NCBI GenBank assembly: GCA_964583155.1
Contig: CAZOUY010000008.1
Span: 1-64,000 of the forward strand
Direction of reading: 5' to 3'
From: CAG-826 sp964583155
Lineage (GTDB): Bacteria > Bacillota_I > Bacilli_A > RFN20 > CAG-826
DNA length: 64,000 nucleotides
Position numbers and translations under genes: made by a program. The notes under the pieces were generated by a model, which was not told where the DNA came from, searched no databases, and saw only the letters and a list, made by a program, of their open reading frames with translations. Positions 46,515 through 54,903 of the stretch are shown here, in pieces (positions within the stretch are counted from its first letter, which is position 1; each line of letters opens with the position of its first letter).

Positions 46515-47573
46515 ATGATGATCTACCGCTATGTCCTTAACAAATTAGTGGGATTCAATTATAATAATGGTAGTAGTTCTAAAGAATACATCTATCAAAG
46601 AAATATCCAAGGCGATATTATAGGAATCTTTGATGATGAAGGAAATCAAGTAGGAGGATATGCCTATGATGCATATGGCAATCATGTCATAACGATTGAT
46701 GAAGGAGGAATCGCTACTTTAAATCCATTCCGCTATCGCGGTTATTATTGGGACGAAGAAAGTAAGCTCTATTACCTTAATAGCCGCTATTATAATCCTG
46801 AAACAGGTAGATTTATTTCGCCTGATGATATCAGTTATCTTGATCCTGAAACAATCGGCGGACTTAATCTGTATGCTTATTGCCTGAATAACCCCGTTAT
46901 GTATGCCGACCCGACTGGGCAGTTTGCAATCAGTACATTTTTAATTGGATTGGTAGTAAGTTGGGTAGTTTCTTCAATTGCCAGTTATTATCTAGGAGAA
47001 CATTTAGTAAGTGGTGCTTCATCTATATTTGGAGGCGCACAAACAATAGCAACTGGTATATCATTACTTGGTTATGGCCCAGTTGGATGGATACTAGGAA
47101 GTGCTGCTATTGTATTAGGGTGTGTCAATATTGCATTTGGAAGCGCTGAACTACAGCAACATTTTACAGGAAGTAACTGGATTAATGATATTGGAATAAC
47201 GGGTAATTGGTATACTGGGTTATACATTGGCTCCAGTTTGGCATCTTCAGTGGTAACTATTGCTGGTGTTGGATATATGAATTCAGCTTCTGGAAAAATG
47301 GCGCATGAAATTCAACAAAATGCAAAACACTGGGATAAAGGTACATTTGCTACAAGATATGGCTCATTAAAATATCATTATAGTAAACATGCTAATGGTT
47401 TAAGTCCTGCTCAATATACTCAATATGCATTAGACTTTGCTTCATTTAACTCGTCATCATTTAAATATACATTTAATTATAAATTTGGGAATGCTTCGTG
47501 GTATTTTAATAATATGTTTGGTGTTGGAGGGTATTATACTAGCGCTGGAAAAATCATCACATTTTGGTTTTAA
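46515..47573 (+). CDS. Orphan RHS C-terminal toxin module 2 with possible BECR-fold RNase tip
   Basis: The 352-residue frame starts with 5 codons of unrelated sequence and then exact RHS core (YVLNKLVGFNYNNGSSS onward), ending RYYNPETGRFISPDDIS. After CLNNPVMYADPTG come hydrophobic residues (about 138-235) and a C-terminal about 90 residues: YHYSKHANGLSPAQYTQYAL and a final GGYYTSAGKIITFWF. A His-containing KH segment plus the terminal G-x-I-x-T-F strand is the pattern of BECR-fold RNase toxins, a tentative call. AGAGGA 6 bases before the ATG might allow translation. The immunity gene follows. Confidence 0.65.
   Translation: MMIYRYVLNKLVGFNYNNGSSSKEYIYQRNIQGDIIGIFDDEGNQVGGYAYDAYGNHVITIDEGGIATLNPFRYRGYYWDEESKLYYLNSRYYNPETGRFISPDDISYLDPETIGGLNLYAYCLNNPVMYADPTGQFAISTFLIGLVVSWVVSSIASYYLGEHLVSGASSIFGGAQTIATGISLLGYGPVGWILGSAAIVLGCVNIAFGSAELQQHFTGSNWINDIGITGNWYTGLYIGSSLASSVVTIAGVGYMNSASGKMAHEIQQNAKHWDKGTFATRYGSLKYHYSKHANGLSPAQYTQYALDFASFNSSSFKYTFNYKFGNASWYFNNMFGVGGYYTSAGKIITFWF
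46530..46762 (+). repeat. 233-bp exact copy of the main RHS core end
   Basis: These bases are identical to 42782-43014 inside the full-length RHS gene. Differences start immediately after, where the two C-terminal modules diverge. Confidence 0.88.
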
Positions 47574-47597
47574 AATGAATAATAAGGAGGGCTTTTA

Positions 47598-47888
47598 GTG
47601 AAAAAATACGAGAAACAAGTTTTAGAGGCTTATTTAAATCTTCCTACAAGAAAATTGCTTAAACATCAATTTGAATTGGAAGAGGACTACTTGGCTGGAT
47701 ATGTTTCAAGATTTTTGAGTGGGGAAAAATTTGAAAATGAATTTGTTCCTTATTCTGATTATGAATTGGAAATCATTATTCCTTTGATAGAAAACAATTT
47801 AGAAAATGATGATGGAAAGGACTTGTTAATTTCTAAACTTCTAACAGAACTTGTATGCAATATTATGAATAAATACAGAAAAAATTAA
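47598..47888 (+). CDS. Putative immunity protein of module 2
   Basis: The 96-residue acidic protein begins with GTG 47598 behind AAGGAGG, 24 bases after the toxin stop. It is all-helical in appearance (KKYEKQVLEAYLNLP start; YSDYELEIIIPLIENN) and soluble. Its acidity suits binding a basic RNase active site. The immunity role is inferred from position. Confidence 0.65.
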   Translation: MKKYEKQVLEAYLNLPTRKLLKHQFELEEDYLAGYVSRFLSGEKFENEFVPYSDYELEIIIPLIENNLENDDGKDLLISKLLTELVCNIMNKYRKN

Positions 47889-47889
47889 A

Positions 47890-48012
47890 GTGGGTATCCC
47901 ACTTGTTAGGTAGCGAGATTGCCCATTGTGGCAATCTCCTTATCCTGCCTGCAAATTCTTGAATTTTGCCACAGATAAACATAGTTTCCTTTGCGTGGAT
48001 ATTCGCGTCATC
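47890..48012 (+). repeat. Orphan-cassette leader repeat, copy 2
   Basis: It contains the hairpin GAGATTGCC/GGCAATCTC (47915-47938), CTTATCCTGCCTGCAAATTC, CCACAGATAAACATAGT and GGATATTCGCGTCATCGATA, and ends at the RHS core boundary GAAAGTAAGCTC. Confidence 0.75.
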
Positions 48013-48750
48013 GATATAGAAAGTAAGCTCTATTATCTTAACAACCGCTATTATGATCCAGAGACCGGAAGATTTATTTCACCGGATGTCTTGTCCGTCC
48101 TGAATGAGACTAAAGGCCAGATCAATGGATTGAATCTGTATATGTATTGTGCTGATAATCCTGTGATGATGGTTGATCCTGCAGGTAACAGTTGGGAAAG
48201 TTTTTGGAAATGTGTTGGTGATTGGTTTGAGAAACATTGGGTCGAATTGATTGTAGGAATTTTGTTTATCATTGGAGGAGCTATTGTTACTGCTTTAACT
48301 TGTGGAACGGGAACAACGGCATGGGCTGCCTTTGGTTCTGCATTATTAAGTTCTGCGAGACAGGTTGGTGCAAGTATTGCTGTAGGTGTTGTGGTCAATG
48401 GCATATTAAATATTGCTAATGGAAATAACTTTTTTGATAATGTAGGAGATACAATCGCCTCATCATATATGTGGGGAGGGATTTTCTCTGGATGATCTCA
48501 AATGTTAAGTGGTGGTTTTAGATTTTTACGAGCCAAGACTGGATATGCAGGTATTAATACTAGCAAGGTAGGGTTTATATCACCTGATAAATTGTATTAT
48601 AATAAGGCAGGAATGACACTAATCAGGGTTGGTAGTCGTAAAGGAATAAAATTAGCGTTAGATTTAGGTCGTTATGGTATTCATGATCATTTATTAAATT
48701 TTATATATACCCATGATTCCAATCATAGTAGGTTTAATCGAAGCGTTTAA
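47926..48750 (+). pseudogene. Orphan RHS toxin module 3 interrupted by an in-frame TGA
   Basis: The frame runs from the leader into KLYYLNNRYYDPETGRFISPD, a hydrophobic tip and WGGIFSG, hits TGA at 48493-48495, and continues in the same frame as SQMLSGGFRFLRAK to residue about 274, ending NHSRFNRSV. A one-base change of a sense codon explains this. TGA is a stop elsewhere here, so readthrough is unlikely. The C-terminal part (HDHLLNFIYTHDSNHSR) is His-rich and may be a nuclease; unrecognised. The downstream immunity gene is intact. Confidence 0.75.
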
Positions 48751-48768
48751 TTAAAGGAGGTGTTAATT

Positions 48769-49143
48769 TTGAAAGTAAAGATTTCAAAGAATAAGAATCT
48801 ATTAAGCATTTCTTTTTATAAAATATGTTATGAAAAAGTAAAGAAATTATTAGACTTTTTGAAAGTCGATTATATTTCTATATTCATTGATAAGGGCTAT
48901 GAATACTGTTTTAAAGATATAGTCTCTGTTAAAGACTTTACAAAAAGTGTTATTCAATTGAATGAATCAATTTTAATCTTCGATGATGAAGTTATGGAAT
49001 GCTTAATGGATAAAGAAATAGAAATACTTTCAAGCAAAAAAATATTAATTGATTTTAATTTAGGCGAAAACATGACCCATATACTAATTAATTTGAATAA
49101 TACCGAAATAACAAAGGAAAAAGTTAAAGAAATAATGAAATAG
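48769..49143 (+). CDS. Putative immunity protein of module 3
   Basis: The start is TTG 48769, 8 bases after AAAGGAGG; an in-frame GTG at 48760 overlaps the Shine-Dalgarno. The 124-residue soluble protein is rich in Lys, Ile and Asp (KVKISKNKNLLSISFYKI) and lacks recognised motifs. It stays open although its toxin partner is broken, as expected if it still protects against sibling toxins. Confidence 0.6.
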   Translation: MKVKISKNKNLLSISFYKICYEKVKKLLDFLKVDYISIFIDKGYEYCFKDIVSVKDFTKSVIQLNESILIFDDEVMECLMDKEIEILSSKKILIDFNLGENMTHILINLNNTEITKEKVKEIMK

Positions 49144-49187
49144 AAAATTGGTTTCACAATAAAACCAAGTAATTTAAAGAATTTCAA

Positions 49188-49311
49188 AGAGGGCTTCCTG
49201 CTTGTAGGGTATCGGAATTGCCTTTGTGGCAATTCCCTATCCCGCCTGTGAATTATCTATTTTGTCACAAATAAACATAAAGTTCTTTGTTTAGATATTT
49301 AAGTCATCTTT
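49188..49311 (+). repeat. Orphan-cassette leader repeat, copy 3
   Basis: The hairpin 49207-49243 has arms GGGTATCGGAATTGCC and GGCAATTCCCTATCCC around TTTGT. CCCGCCTGTGAATT and GTCACAAATAAACATA follow, then the core boundary GAAGAAAGTAAG. Confidence 0.75.
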
Positions 49312-50084
49312 GAAGAAAGTAAGTTCTATTACCTTAACAGCCGATATCATGATTCTGAAACTATAGACGGACTTAATCTATATGCTTATTGCTTAAGCAA
49401 CCCAATTATGTATGCATATCCAACGGGACATGCTCCGTGGTGGAGTTGGTTGATTTCCGGATTGCAAGTATTAGGTGGGATAGCACTATTTTTTGTTCCG
49501 GGTGTACAATGGATGGGAGTTAGTCTTATTGTTGGTGGAGCAATGGGATTAATTTCAAACGCAGTATCTCCTGCAATAGGACAAGCGATTGGTGGGGCTT
49601 CATCTATAGCTAATGGTTGGGGAGCTTTTTCGACCGGTATGTCGATTCTTGGCTTAGGTATTCCTGGCTTGATTGGTGGAATTGTTTTAATGCTAGTTGG
49701 TGGCGTTACAATGGCATTTGGAGCTAATGAAATGGTTGCAGCTGCGACTGGCACGAATTATATACAACAGTGGACAGGAATGAGTGATGCTGCTTATGGT
49801 TGGACTTATTTGGGGTTAAATATTACGTCATGCATTGGTCAAATTGCCGGAATTAGATATAGACAAAAACTAGAACGGCAATTTATAATACAGATGGGAG
49901 TGTTAAACAATATAGATACTATAAAAGTAACGGTGATAAAATGTATGATGTAGACTTTAATCATTCTGCACGTAGTAATGTTAAATTTCCGCATTATCAT
50001 GGGTGGATGAGTTCAGGAATAAGAGTAAAGGAACATCAAAGTTATATTAAGTTAATTATTTGGTTATTGTTGGGAGGAAGATGA
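49312..50084 (+). pseudogene. Orphan RHS toxin module 4, deleted and frameshifted
   Basis: The core end reads YYLNSRYHDSETIDGLNLYAYC; compared with module 2 the segment between two D-P-E-T repeats is missing, including GRFISPD. A hydrophobic Gly-rich tip follows (APWWSWLISGLQVL onward; open from ATG 49408 to 49953). At the A-run near 49865 the frame shifts: adding one A gives GIRYRQKTRTAIYNTDG, continuing VDFNHSARSNVKFPHYHGW to TGA 50082. The HYH-containing end fits a nuclease toxin. Immunity follows one base later. Confidence 0.7.
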
Positions 50085-50085
50085 G

Positions 50086-50340
50086 ATGGATGAACATGAT
50101 ATATTTTTATTAAGATTAATGTGCAATGAGGAATTAGATTTTGAATATAAAGGTATTACGTATAGCATAACGCATGAACCTCCGTATGTTTATTTGTGGC
50201 GAAATGTTATATTCCGAAATCATAAATATGAAGCAGAAAAAGTAGAACAATATTCATCGATCTCTGAATTACTTGACAAATTTACAATTGAAGGTAAAAA
50301 AATCAAAGAAATTTTGAAAGACATTTATAACATAAAATAA
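50086..50340 (+). CDS. Putative immunity protein of module 4
   Basis: The 84-residue protein starts directly after the toxin stop behind GGGAGGAAG. It contains YKGITYSITHEPPYVYLW and a C-terminal amphipathic helix. No named family is recognised. Its 3' end abuts and slightly overlaps, on the opposite strand, the truncated IS30-like gene. Confidence 0.6.
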   Translation: MDEHDIFLLRLMCNEELDFEYKGITYSITHEPPYVYLWRNVIFRNHKYEAEKVEQYSSISELLDKFTIEGKKIKEILKDIYNIK

Positions 50341-51253
50341 TAGGGAAGATTGATTTCCATTTTTGGATACCAATTTTCTCTCTTAAATCTAGCAATTTAT
50401 CAACAACAATTTGGGCATTGAATTGAGAAAGTAATACACCAAATTGGAAGTGAATTGCTGGGAAATGGATGGTGAGAATTCTTTGCTTATCCGTTATTAA
50501 TCCGACAATCGTATCGAATTGAGCAACGAATAGAAAAGGGTTCTCTTTTTTATATTTTTTAAAGTCCTTATAGGTTCGATTTTCTAGGAGAGCTTTTGGC
50601 TTAATAATTCGTTTTTGATAGTCTTTTTTAGTAGAATATCTAACTTTTCTAGGTAAAAAATGTGATTTGGCAAAAGTGTATCCTTTGTCTAACCAATTTC
50701 TAACTGTTCTTTCCGTTACCCGAATTTCCGGATGAGATACCATAATATGATGTAATGATTGTCTGTTATCAATGATCAGTGGTGAAATAACATCATTAAT
50801 ATATTCGAATTCTTGCTTTGATATCCGAAGAACTCTCCTTGATTCAGACAATTTAGTTCTAGCTTGATTATCAGCATAATCAGCATAGTAATACCTGCCT
50901 ACAAATGAGCATGTTCCTCGTTTAGGACATTTATTGCATATAAATGGAGCCTTCTTAATTATCTCGCATACTTCCTCTTCATATTTCTCACATTTTTCAA
51001 AACAAGAAAAGTGACTTTTACGAATTGGATCATATGTATAAGGGCAAGTTGCTCTAAATTTACACCGAACTGTTTTGTTTGTTTTACAAACGATCTTTGC
51101 AGGCTTTATTTTACTATTTCTTTGTATCTCACGATAAATGGTTTGCTTTTTTACACCTAATTTTTTACATATCGCAGCAATAGGGAAATCATCCTCTAAA
51201 TAAGCTTGTAGTTTAACTCTTTTTTCATATGTTAATTGACCCGTCTTTTTCAT
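50303..51253 (-). pseudogene. Truncated IS30-family transposase
   Basis: The product begins MKKTGQLTYEKRVKLQAYL and has the IS30 N-terminal helix-turn-helix (AAICKKLGVKKQTIYREIQR), two cysteine clusters (KFRATCPYTY; CNKCPKRGTCSF) and the first catalytic Asp in FVAQFDTIVG. Homology stops after KWKSIFPII, before the expected TDNG motif with the second Asp; the last about 9 residues are read from the adjoining immunity gene. The catalytic C-terminal third is gone, so it is inactive. Confidence 0.85.
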
Positions 51254-51344
51254 ATTTACTCCTTTCTAAGACTAGGCTCTTTTATTCTTACATATTTTGT
51301 GAAAAAGTTAAATTTACTCTTTTGGCTTTATTGTTGCGTTTACT
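50341..51344 (-). mobile_element. IS30-like element, left end lost
   Basis: The element is bounded on the left by its breakpoint at the immunity gene stop (about 50335-50341). On the right its end lies somewhere between 51253 and about 51345; the terminal repeat cannot be fixed because its partner is missing. Confidence 0.55.
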
Positions 51345-51392
51345 TTGTCACTTAACATTAGAGTTTGTTATAATGAATTGGAAGGTGATTTA

Positions 51393-51809
51393 ATGGAAAT
51401 AAAACATATTTTAGAGTATGATTATAACTATGCAGAGTATATAGTAACTGATGGTAAGTATGATATGGTTTGTATGTGTTTGTCTGTACCATTAGAAAAC
51501 AATAATGAACCTGAGTTAGGTATGCAAGTTGAAAGTTTATATGCTTTTTCTTACAAAGTTACTATTAAGTTGAATGTTTCAAATGGTAATAAATGCTACA
51601 TACAAAAAGATCCAAAAAAATATTTTAAATATAAACTATGCGGAATTGTATCCGATTCTACAAATGCGATAATTAAAGTATTTGATTTTATTATAGATTT
51701 AAAAAAAGATTATCCAACAGGGTTTGATACTACAATAAAAAAGGGTGATTATGTCGAATTTGAAGTTGATAGAATAGATTGTACATTAATGAAAAATATT
51801 AATGAATAA
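51393..51809 (+). CDS. Small soluble protein of the array, probable orphan immunity gene
   Basis: ATG 51393 follows GGAAGGTGAT, giving 138 residues (MEIKHILEYDYNYAEYIV start). The protein is soluble with beta-strand pattern and no recognised motif. No toxin module precedes it; the IS30 remnant does, so the toxin may have been lost with the IS event. A terminator-like hairpin follows at 51884. Confidence 0.5.
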   Translation: MEIKHILEYDYNYAEYIVTDGKYDMVCMCLSVPLENNNEPELGMQVESLYAFSYKVTIKLNVSNGNKCYIQKDPKKYFKYKLCGIVSDSTNAIIKVFDFIIDLKKDYPTGFDTTIKKGDYVEFEVDRIDCTLMKNINE

Positions 51810-51883
51810 TTTACAAAAAATAGTAAATTTGTTTATTAACCTCATTAGTAAACTAATATTAAACATCAAACACATACTTGTGA

Positions 51884-51920
51884 GAGTGTATCTATCTGCA
51901 TAGATAGTTGCACTCCTTTT
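51884..51920 (+). terminator. Intrinsic terminator
   Basis: GAGTGTATCTATC pairs with GATAGTTGCACTC (imperfect) around TGCATA, followed by CTTTTTG. Confidence 0.7.
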
Positions 51921-51988
51921 TGCGTTTAATTATAAATGTTTTATTCATTAGGTGGTAATTTTTGTGTGTTAATGTCCGTTACTATTGA

Positions 51989-52195
51989 ATGAATATTTTT
52001 CAAAGATTAAAAAGTTTGTTAATACCCCCCGACAAAACTGATTATATTTTATTTGTTGAACTTGTGGAATTTGATGTTTGTCCATATCTTTTGGGACAAA
52101 GAAAAATAGAAAGTGAACAATATAGTTATATTTTAGACGAGTACGAAAGATATTTAAATCAGAATGATATTTCGTTATTTGAAAGAACATTTTAA
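51989..52195 (+). pseudogene. Truncated duplicate of the immunity gene at 52487
   Basis: Residues from PDKTDYILFVELVEFDVCPYL onward (cited as ILFVELVEFDVCPYLLGQ) match the intact gene, but the N-terminus differs and an internal deletion of 14 bases (LFDEYAKEHF becomes LFERTF) shifts the frame to an early stop. The DNA match continues after the stop into the leader repeat. Confidence 0.75.
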
Positions 52196-52247
52196 GATTA
52201 TGATAAAATTGATTGACTTACTTAAAAAATATTATAATAAGTAGTAA

Positions 52248-52310
52248 AGAAGGCTTCTTGCTTGCAAAGTATCGGAATTGTCTTTGTGGCAATCCTTATC
52301 CTGCCACAAT
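52248..52310 (+). repeat. Orphan-cassette leader repeat, copy 4 (truncated)
   Basis: AAGGCTTCTTGCTTGCAAAG, TATCGGAATTGTCTTTGTGG and CCTTATCCTGCCAC match the other leaders, after which similarity stops. Confidence 0.7.
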
Positions 52311-52386
52311 ATTTATAGTAAATTATACTAAGCAGGCAATAATATTCTTTGCAAATAATAATGCTTCTAGATATTTGCTACGTTAA

Positions 52387-52443
52387 GAAGTAATAAAAAT
52401 CGCTGACGCACCGGGTGGTATATTCAATATAAACGGTTTATAA
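52387..52443 (+). pseudogene. C-terminal tail of a lost toxin
   Basis: An open stretch reads EVIKIADAPGGIFNINGL then TAA, 43 bases before the next immunity gene and in the position of a toxin C-terminus. Nothing upstream extends the frame, so only this tail appears to survive. Confidence 0.45.
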
Positions 52444-52486
52444 GATCATTTTGGTATGTGCTTTTGTAAATGTTAGGGGGATGGTT

Positions 52487-52798
52487 ATGAATAATAGAAA
52501 TGGTTTGACTTATGAAGAGAGAGAATTTGTTAATGGTTTTATAAGGATGAAATATCCGCCTATATATAAAACAGACAAAACTGATCGTATTTTATTTGTT
52601 GAAATTATGGAATTTGATGTTTGTCCATATCTTTTGGGACAAAGAAAAATAGAAAGCGAAAAATATAGTTATATTTTAGACGAGTACGAAAGATATTTAA
52701 GTCAGACTGATATTTCATTATTTGATGAATATGCTAAAGAACATTTTAAGATTATGGTAAAATTGATAGACTTACTTAAAAAGTATTATAATATGTAG
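52487..52798 (+). CDS. Putative immunity protein (intact copy)
   Basis: ATG 52487 is 6 bases after AGGGGG; upstream in-frame starts lack a ribosome site. The 103-residue product (MNNRNGLTYEEREFVNGFI start, YSYILDEYERYLSQ centre) is acidic and helical. Its truncated sister lies about 530 bases upstream. Immunity function is inferred from its place after a toxin tail and before a cassette leader. Confidence 0.6.
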   Translation: MNNRNGLTYEEREFVNGFIRMKYPPIYKTDKTDRILFVEIMEFDVCPYLLGQRKIESEKYSYILDEYERYLSQTDISLFDEYAKEHFKIMVKLIDLLKKYYNM

Positions 52799-52800
52799 TA

Positions 52801-52923
52801 AAGAAGGCTTCTTGCTTGCAGGGTATCGTAATTGTCTTTGTAACAATTCCTTATCCCGCCTGTGAATTTTCTATTTCGTCACAAATAAACATAGTGTCCT
52901 TTCGTGGATATTCGCGCCATTGA
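52801..52923 (+). repeat. Orphan-cassette leader repeat, copy 5
   Basis: It starts 3 bases after the immunity stop with AAGAAGGCTTCTTGCTTGCA, carries the hairpin at 52821-52857 (GGGTATCG...TATCCC) and ends CGTGGATATTCGCGCCATTG before the core boundary. Confidence 0.78.
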
Positions 52924-53359
52924 TGTAGAAAGTAAGCTCTATTACCTTAATAGCCGCTATTATGATCCAGAAACCGGAAGATTTATTTCTCAGGATTCAA
53001 TTGAATAATTAGATACACAAAGTTTAAATGGTTTAAATTTATATGCGTACTATGGAAACAATCCAACTAACAAATACGATCCTTCTAGTAATTTTGCAAT
53101 TATATTGGCAACATTTTTACTTGGTGGTTTAATAGCTGGTTTAATTGGCGCAGGTATAGGTCTCGGAACTGCTATTTATAAAGATGTGAAAGAAGATGGA
53201 ATTTGGTTCAACGGATATTGGACTGATTATGTTAGAAGGATACTTGGCTGGTTTATTGCTATATTTGGCATGGCTATTAGGGTGGAATGGTTGGAGTTCA
53301 TAATACATTATTTACAAAATTGTTACCGCAAAAAGGAGATTTTTGGTTACTATTATTAA
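52924..53359 (+). pseudogene. Orphan RHS toxin module 5 with early TAA
   Basis: The frame reads ESKLYYLNSRYYDPETGRFISQDSIE, meets TAA near 53007, then continues LDTQSLNGLNLYAYYGNNP and a short hydrophobic Gly-rich tip (LLGGLIAGLIGAGIGLGTAIY) ending at 53359. The tip is short, so a 3' truncation is also likely. An intact membrane immunity gene follows. Confidence 0.7.
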
Positions 53360-53440
53360 TAGAAAATGTATTTACCGCTGGCTTCAAACTAATAAATGCA
53401 ATGATTAAACCATATTTTATGATTTAGGAGGATAGAAAGT

Positions 53441-53872
53441 ATGAGCAGGTATTTATATTCTAATTTATTAAAAATAATATTCGGTTCAATATTAGTGATT
53501 ATTTTTATACCTTCATTTATTTATTTGATTTGTTCATTATTAATTGATAAGCATTTGAATGTAACAAGTTTAATATTAACTATTTCTTGCATTGTTTTGT
53601 GGGCTATAATGCTTGTTGCGATTAATGTGTTAAATAAAATAGCAAGTAATAAAATAGTTTTCGGAGAAGGAAAAATACGATATAAAGATAGAAATATATA
53701 TTCTGGTAATATAATTATTAAATATTTTAAATTTCATATATCCATTATAGAACCTAGTTTAGTTATTCCTAAAGTACAAATAAATGGAAATAATTTATCT
53801 GTAACATGTTATCTTTCAAAAAAAGATATTAAGAGATTAAAAAAATTAGATTTTGAAATAAAAGAAATATAA
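53441..53872 (+). CDS. Putative membrane immunity protein with PH-like domain
   Basis: The 143 residues have two membrane segments (about 8-35 and 44-66) and a cytoplasmic beta-rich domain (KIVFGEGKIRYKDRNIY). This layout resembles the immunity proteins at 45083 and 55539. The start follows AGGAGG. It is intact although its toxin is broken. Confidence 0.6.
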   Translation: MSRYLYSNLLKIIFGSILVIIFIPSFIYLICSLLIDKHLNVTSLILTISCIVLWAIMLVAINVLNKIASNKIVFGEGKIRYKDRNIYSGNIIIKYFKFHISIIEPSLVIPKVQINGNNLSVTCYLSKKDIKRLKKLDFEIKEI

Positions 53873-53937
53873 TTTGCAAATTACTTTTATAAGTAAAAAA
53901 CTAAATAAGTCTACTTCATAGGTAAGCTTATTTTTTA

Positions 53938-54030
53938 TTGTTAAGTTGTAAATGATGTGAGACCAAAAAAGTAAAGTATATGTCAAGCAATTTAAAGAGA
54001 ATTTAAAATGATGATTTAAGTGATGCATAA
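53938..54030. repeat. MITE-like repeat, left-end fragment
   Basis: TTGTAAATGATGTGAGACCA is inversely related to the right terminus of the copy at 56158-56435 (TGGTCTCACATGTATTGTA). Internal AAAGAGAATTTAA and GTGATTTAAG are shared with the other copies. Confidence 0.6.
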
Positions 54031-54307
54031 TTTTTATCTAAATTTGGATACAGTTCCTAGTAAAATTGAAAAGCCACAAAGTGACAAGGAAAACGCAAAA
54101 AAATAGAAAGAAAAAGGAAGAAATGAGGAAAAGAAAAAGTTGTGATAGGGTTGTCCAATTTTGACTAAAACAAAAAATAATAGCATAATAAAGATGCAAG
54201 AAAAGCAATGACGCAAATCGTGTGAGTAATAAATTGCAACATTTGAAAAGATATTAAATTTTAAAGTAACTTTCCTTGCTTGCTATGATGGTTATGGTAG
54301 ATAACAA
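54031..54307. other. Purine-rich intergenic stretch, no gene
   Basis: Between the MITE fragment and the duplicated block the sequence is strongly A/G-rich (for example around 54090-54140). No convincing frame, hairpin or match to neighbours was seen. Confidence 0.4.
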
Positions 54308-54903
54308 AAGAATTTACCAAACCATCTAAAATATTAATAGATTTAATTAGAAATAATATCTAACTTGGAGGAGATGAAACTATGCGGAATAAGAGAAACT
54401 ACAATAATTTATTTGATTCTATTGTCATGACGATTGTTTTCTTATTTGGTATAAGTTTCTATTTGACAATGATGTATTTTGGTGTACTTCATCCTAGAGA
54501 AGGCACAAATCCAGTTGCAACACTTATCGTTGGAACAGCAATTTTTGGTGGATCATCAATATTATGCCTTGTCATGATTCTCATATGGTGTTATGAGTAT
54601 TGGTACTTAGATGATAAGTCTATTACTAGTAAAAAGATTTTTAGAAAGAAAAAAGTAATTCTATTAAATCAAATTGAAAAGGTTGAAAAAAAAGTAGTAA
54701 ATGCTTTAATTCTTGGTAATTATTCTAGTGAAGCATACATTATCTATAGTAAAAAAACAAAAATAATTATTTTAATTGATAGTAGAAAGAAGTATCAGGA
54801 TTTAGATAATGAATTGAAAAAATACATAGATAATTAAATAATGTTTAAACACCTTAATTAGCAAAATGCATTTGTTACAGAAATGTAATAAGTGCATTTT
54901 TTT
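54308..54903 (+). repeat. 596-bp duplication of 45009-45604
   Basis: Starting at AAGAATTTACCAAACC, this block matches 45009-45604 through the toxin tail, the immunity gene and its terminator. The similarity continues past the terminator but more weakly, and here without the insertion element. Confidence 0.92.
54382..54837 (+). CDS. Putative membrane immunity protein (copy B)
   Basis: This 151-residue product is identical to that at 45083-45538: two membrane segments and a PH-like domain, behind the same GGAGGAGATG ribosome site. Here only the last about 18 toxin codons precede it, so it is an orphan immunity gene. Identity at the protein and, as far as I can compare, DNA level implies recent duplication or gene conversion. 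Confidence 0.7.
   Translation: MRNKRNYNNLFDSIVMTIVFLFGISFYLTMMYFGVLHPREGTNPVATLIVGTAIFGGSSILCLVMILIWCYEYWYLDDKSITSKKIFRKKKVILLNQIEKVEKKVVNALILGNYSSEAYIIYSKKTKIIILIDSRKKYQDLDNELKKYIDN

Noticed and set aside
48478..48510. UGA read as tryptophan (mycoplasma code)
   Set aside because: murC, pepV and the M42 peptidase gene all end at TGA, and Trp residues in conserved motifs are coded by TGG.
47890..52923. Repeated leaders as a CRISPR array
   Set aside because: Repeats are about 120 bases, few, separated by whole genes and not evenly spaced; no cas genes are present.
54034..54216. 60-codon minus-strand Phe/Leu-rich frame
   Set aside because: It arises from the purine-rich plus strand; composition is trivial and no start context exists.
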